A DNA stretch of 64,000 nucleotides, from NCBI RefSeq assembly GCF_001514125.1, contig NZ_KQ948550.1:186001-250000 (forward strand), read 5' to 3'. The notes below the pieces were generated by a model. That model saw only the letters and a list, made by a program, of their open reading frames with translations. It made no database searches and had not been told where the DNA came from. Each line of letters opens with the position of its first letter. Positions within the stretch are counted from its first letter, which is position 1. This document shows positions 62,300 to 64,000 of this stretch, piece by piece. Both the position numbers and the translations under genes were made by a program. Origin of the DNA: Streptomyces longwoodensis (GTDB lineage: Bacteria; Actinomycetota; Actinomycetes; Streptomycetales; Streptomycetaceae).

Positions 62300-62809
62300 C
62301 ATGGTGCGCCGGGCGTCGGGCGCGTACGCGGCGCGCCCCGTCGCACAGTCGACCTGCCCCGGCACGCTCACCCCGACGCCGAGCACCCGCGCGTCCTCGA
62401 CCCCGGCCCGGGCGACCACCGAGCCGACGGCGGCCGCGACGTGCCCGACCACCTGCCCGGGCAGGCTCTCGCCGGGGCTGACGTCCTCGTCCGCCCGGGC
62501 CAGCACGTTCAGCGCGAGGTCGAACAGCTCGACGCGGACGTAGGTCTCCGCGACGTCGACGCCGATCAGCGCGCCACCGGACGCGTGGACGGCGACCAGG
62601 CCCCGGGGGCGGCCGCCGGCCGAGTCCTCGAAGCCGACCTCCGTGATCATCCGCAGGTCGAGCAGTTCGCCGACGAGGGTGGCGACCGTGGCGAGGCTGA
62701 GGCCGGTGGCGGCCGCCAGCTCCTGGCGGGAGGTGGGCGAACGGGCGATGATCCGGCGCAGCACCTCGTAGCGGTTCGCGGTGCGGATGTCACGCGAGGT
62801 CCGCTTCAC
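62300..62809 (-). pseudogene. Truncated ROK-family transcriptional regulator
   Basis: The N-terminal winged helix (RDIRTANRYEVLRRIIARSP, RQELAAATGLSLATVATLVGELL) and the first part of the ROK ATPase fold (LIGVDVAETYVRVELFDLAL, VLGVGVSVPGQVDCATGRAAYAPDA) are well preserved. After about 168 residues homology ends abruptly near 62300, and the open frame runs on with Arg/Pro-rich shadow sequence. About 230 residues of a normal ROK protein (second ATPase half, zinc motif) are missing. AGGGGG precedes the GTG. It may still make a DNA-binding fragment. Confidence 0.75.
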
Positions 62810-62946
62810 CGAGGTGCCCCCTGCCGTGCCCGGGCCGGGCCTCGTCGCCCCGGCGCCGCGTCGGGCCATGACGGGCGCCGGAGGGACGACAAGCGGTGGG
62901 GAGAAGGGCTGGCCGAAGGGCGGAAGGCGCGTGCCGGACCGGTCCG

Positions 62947-64000
<1,054 letters not shown>

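Overview
The window is about 64 kb of very GC-rich DNA. Its codon use (third positions almost always G or C), frequent GTG starts, Tat/Sec-exported proteins, mycothiol-type DinB-like enzyme, SSI-family protease inhibitor and dispersed intergenic repeats point to a Streptomyces chromosome. The sulfur cluster and the alditol oxidase closely resemble S. coelicolor proteins as I remember them. I saw no rRNA, tRNA, CRISPR array, insertion sequence or prophage. Most of the window looks like ordinary chromosomal accessory and core metabolism.

Layout. 0-4.3 kb: edge of a CTP-synthase-like gene, a LysR regulator, a PDZ membrane protein, an M24 peptidase and an APH-fold protein. 4.3-18.4 kb: three trehalose/glycogen genes on the minus strand (treZ, treY, glgX). 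They are interrupted by an FHA protein, an M14 carboxypeptidase-SSI inhibitor operon, a second M14 paralogue, an XRE/NB-ARC/TPR regulator and a DUF4232 lipoprotein. 18.6-23 kb: a secreted pair (unknown protein plus a compact copper amine oxidase), a HEPN-domain protein and a DnaQ-like exonuclease. 23-29 kb: an APH-family kinase, a macrolide-type glycosyltransferase, an MMPL transporter, a DUF1697 protein and a maleylpyruvate-isomerase-like protein.

29.2-38.7 kb: one long minus-strand sulfur operon in the order leader peptide, sir, zinc ribbon, cysH, cysC, cysD, cysN, small ORF, ssuA, ssuB, ssuC, sirohydrochlorin chelatase. Most genes overlap or nearly touch. Together they activate sulfate to APS/PAPS, reduce APS to sulfite and sulfite to sulfide, import an organosulfur compound, and make the siroheme needed by Sir. 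A 27-codon leader ORF with a late Cys codon and a set of mutually exclusive stems precede sir, suggesting cysteine-responsive control.

38.9-64 kb: a GNAT enzyme, a secreted unknown protein, a GAF regulator, aidB, a BrkB-family membrane protein, a frameshifted small membrane gene, a Na+/H+ antiporter, AraC/VOC/ThuA genes, an HxlR-NmrA pair, a 2-hydroxyacid dehydrogenase, a carboxylesterase, homocysteine methyltransferase, DUF2264 and PEP-mutase-family genes, a TetR regulator, a His-rich Tat-exported PHP phosphoesterase, a truncated ROK regulator and the 3' part of aldO.

The most unusual signals are four 22-bp dyads at an exact 34-bp period upstream of the M14-SSI operon, the leader peptide plus alternative stems upstream of sir, a copper amine oxidase with Trp in place of the Asn beside its cofactor tyrosine, a HEPN protein with a degenerate active site, and many genes whose -10 box sits 6-7 nt before the start codon (leaderless transcripts).
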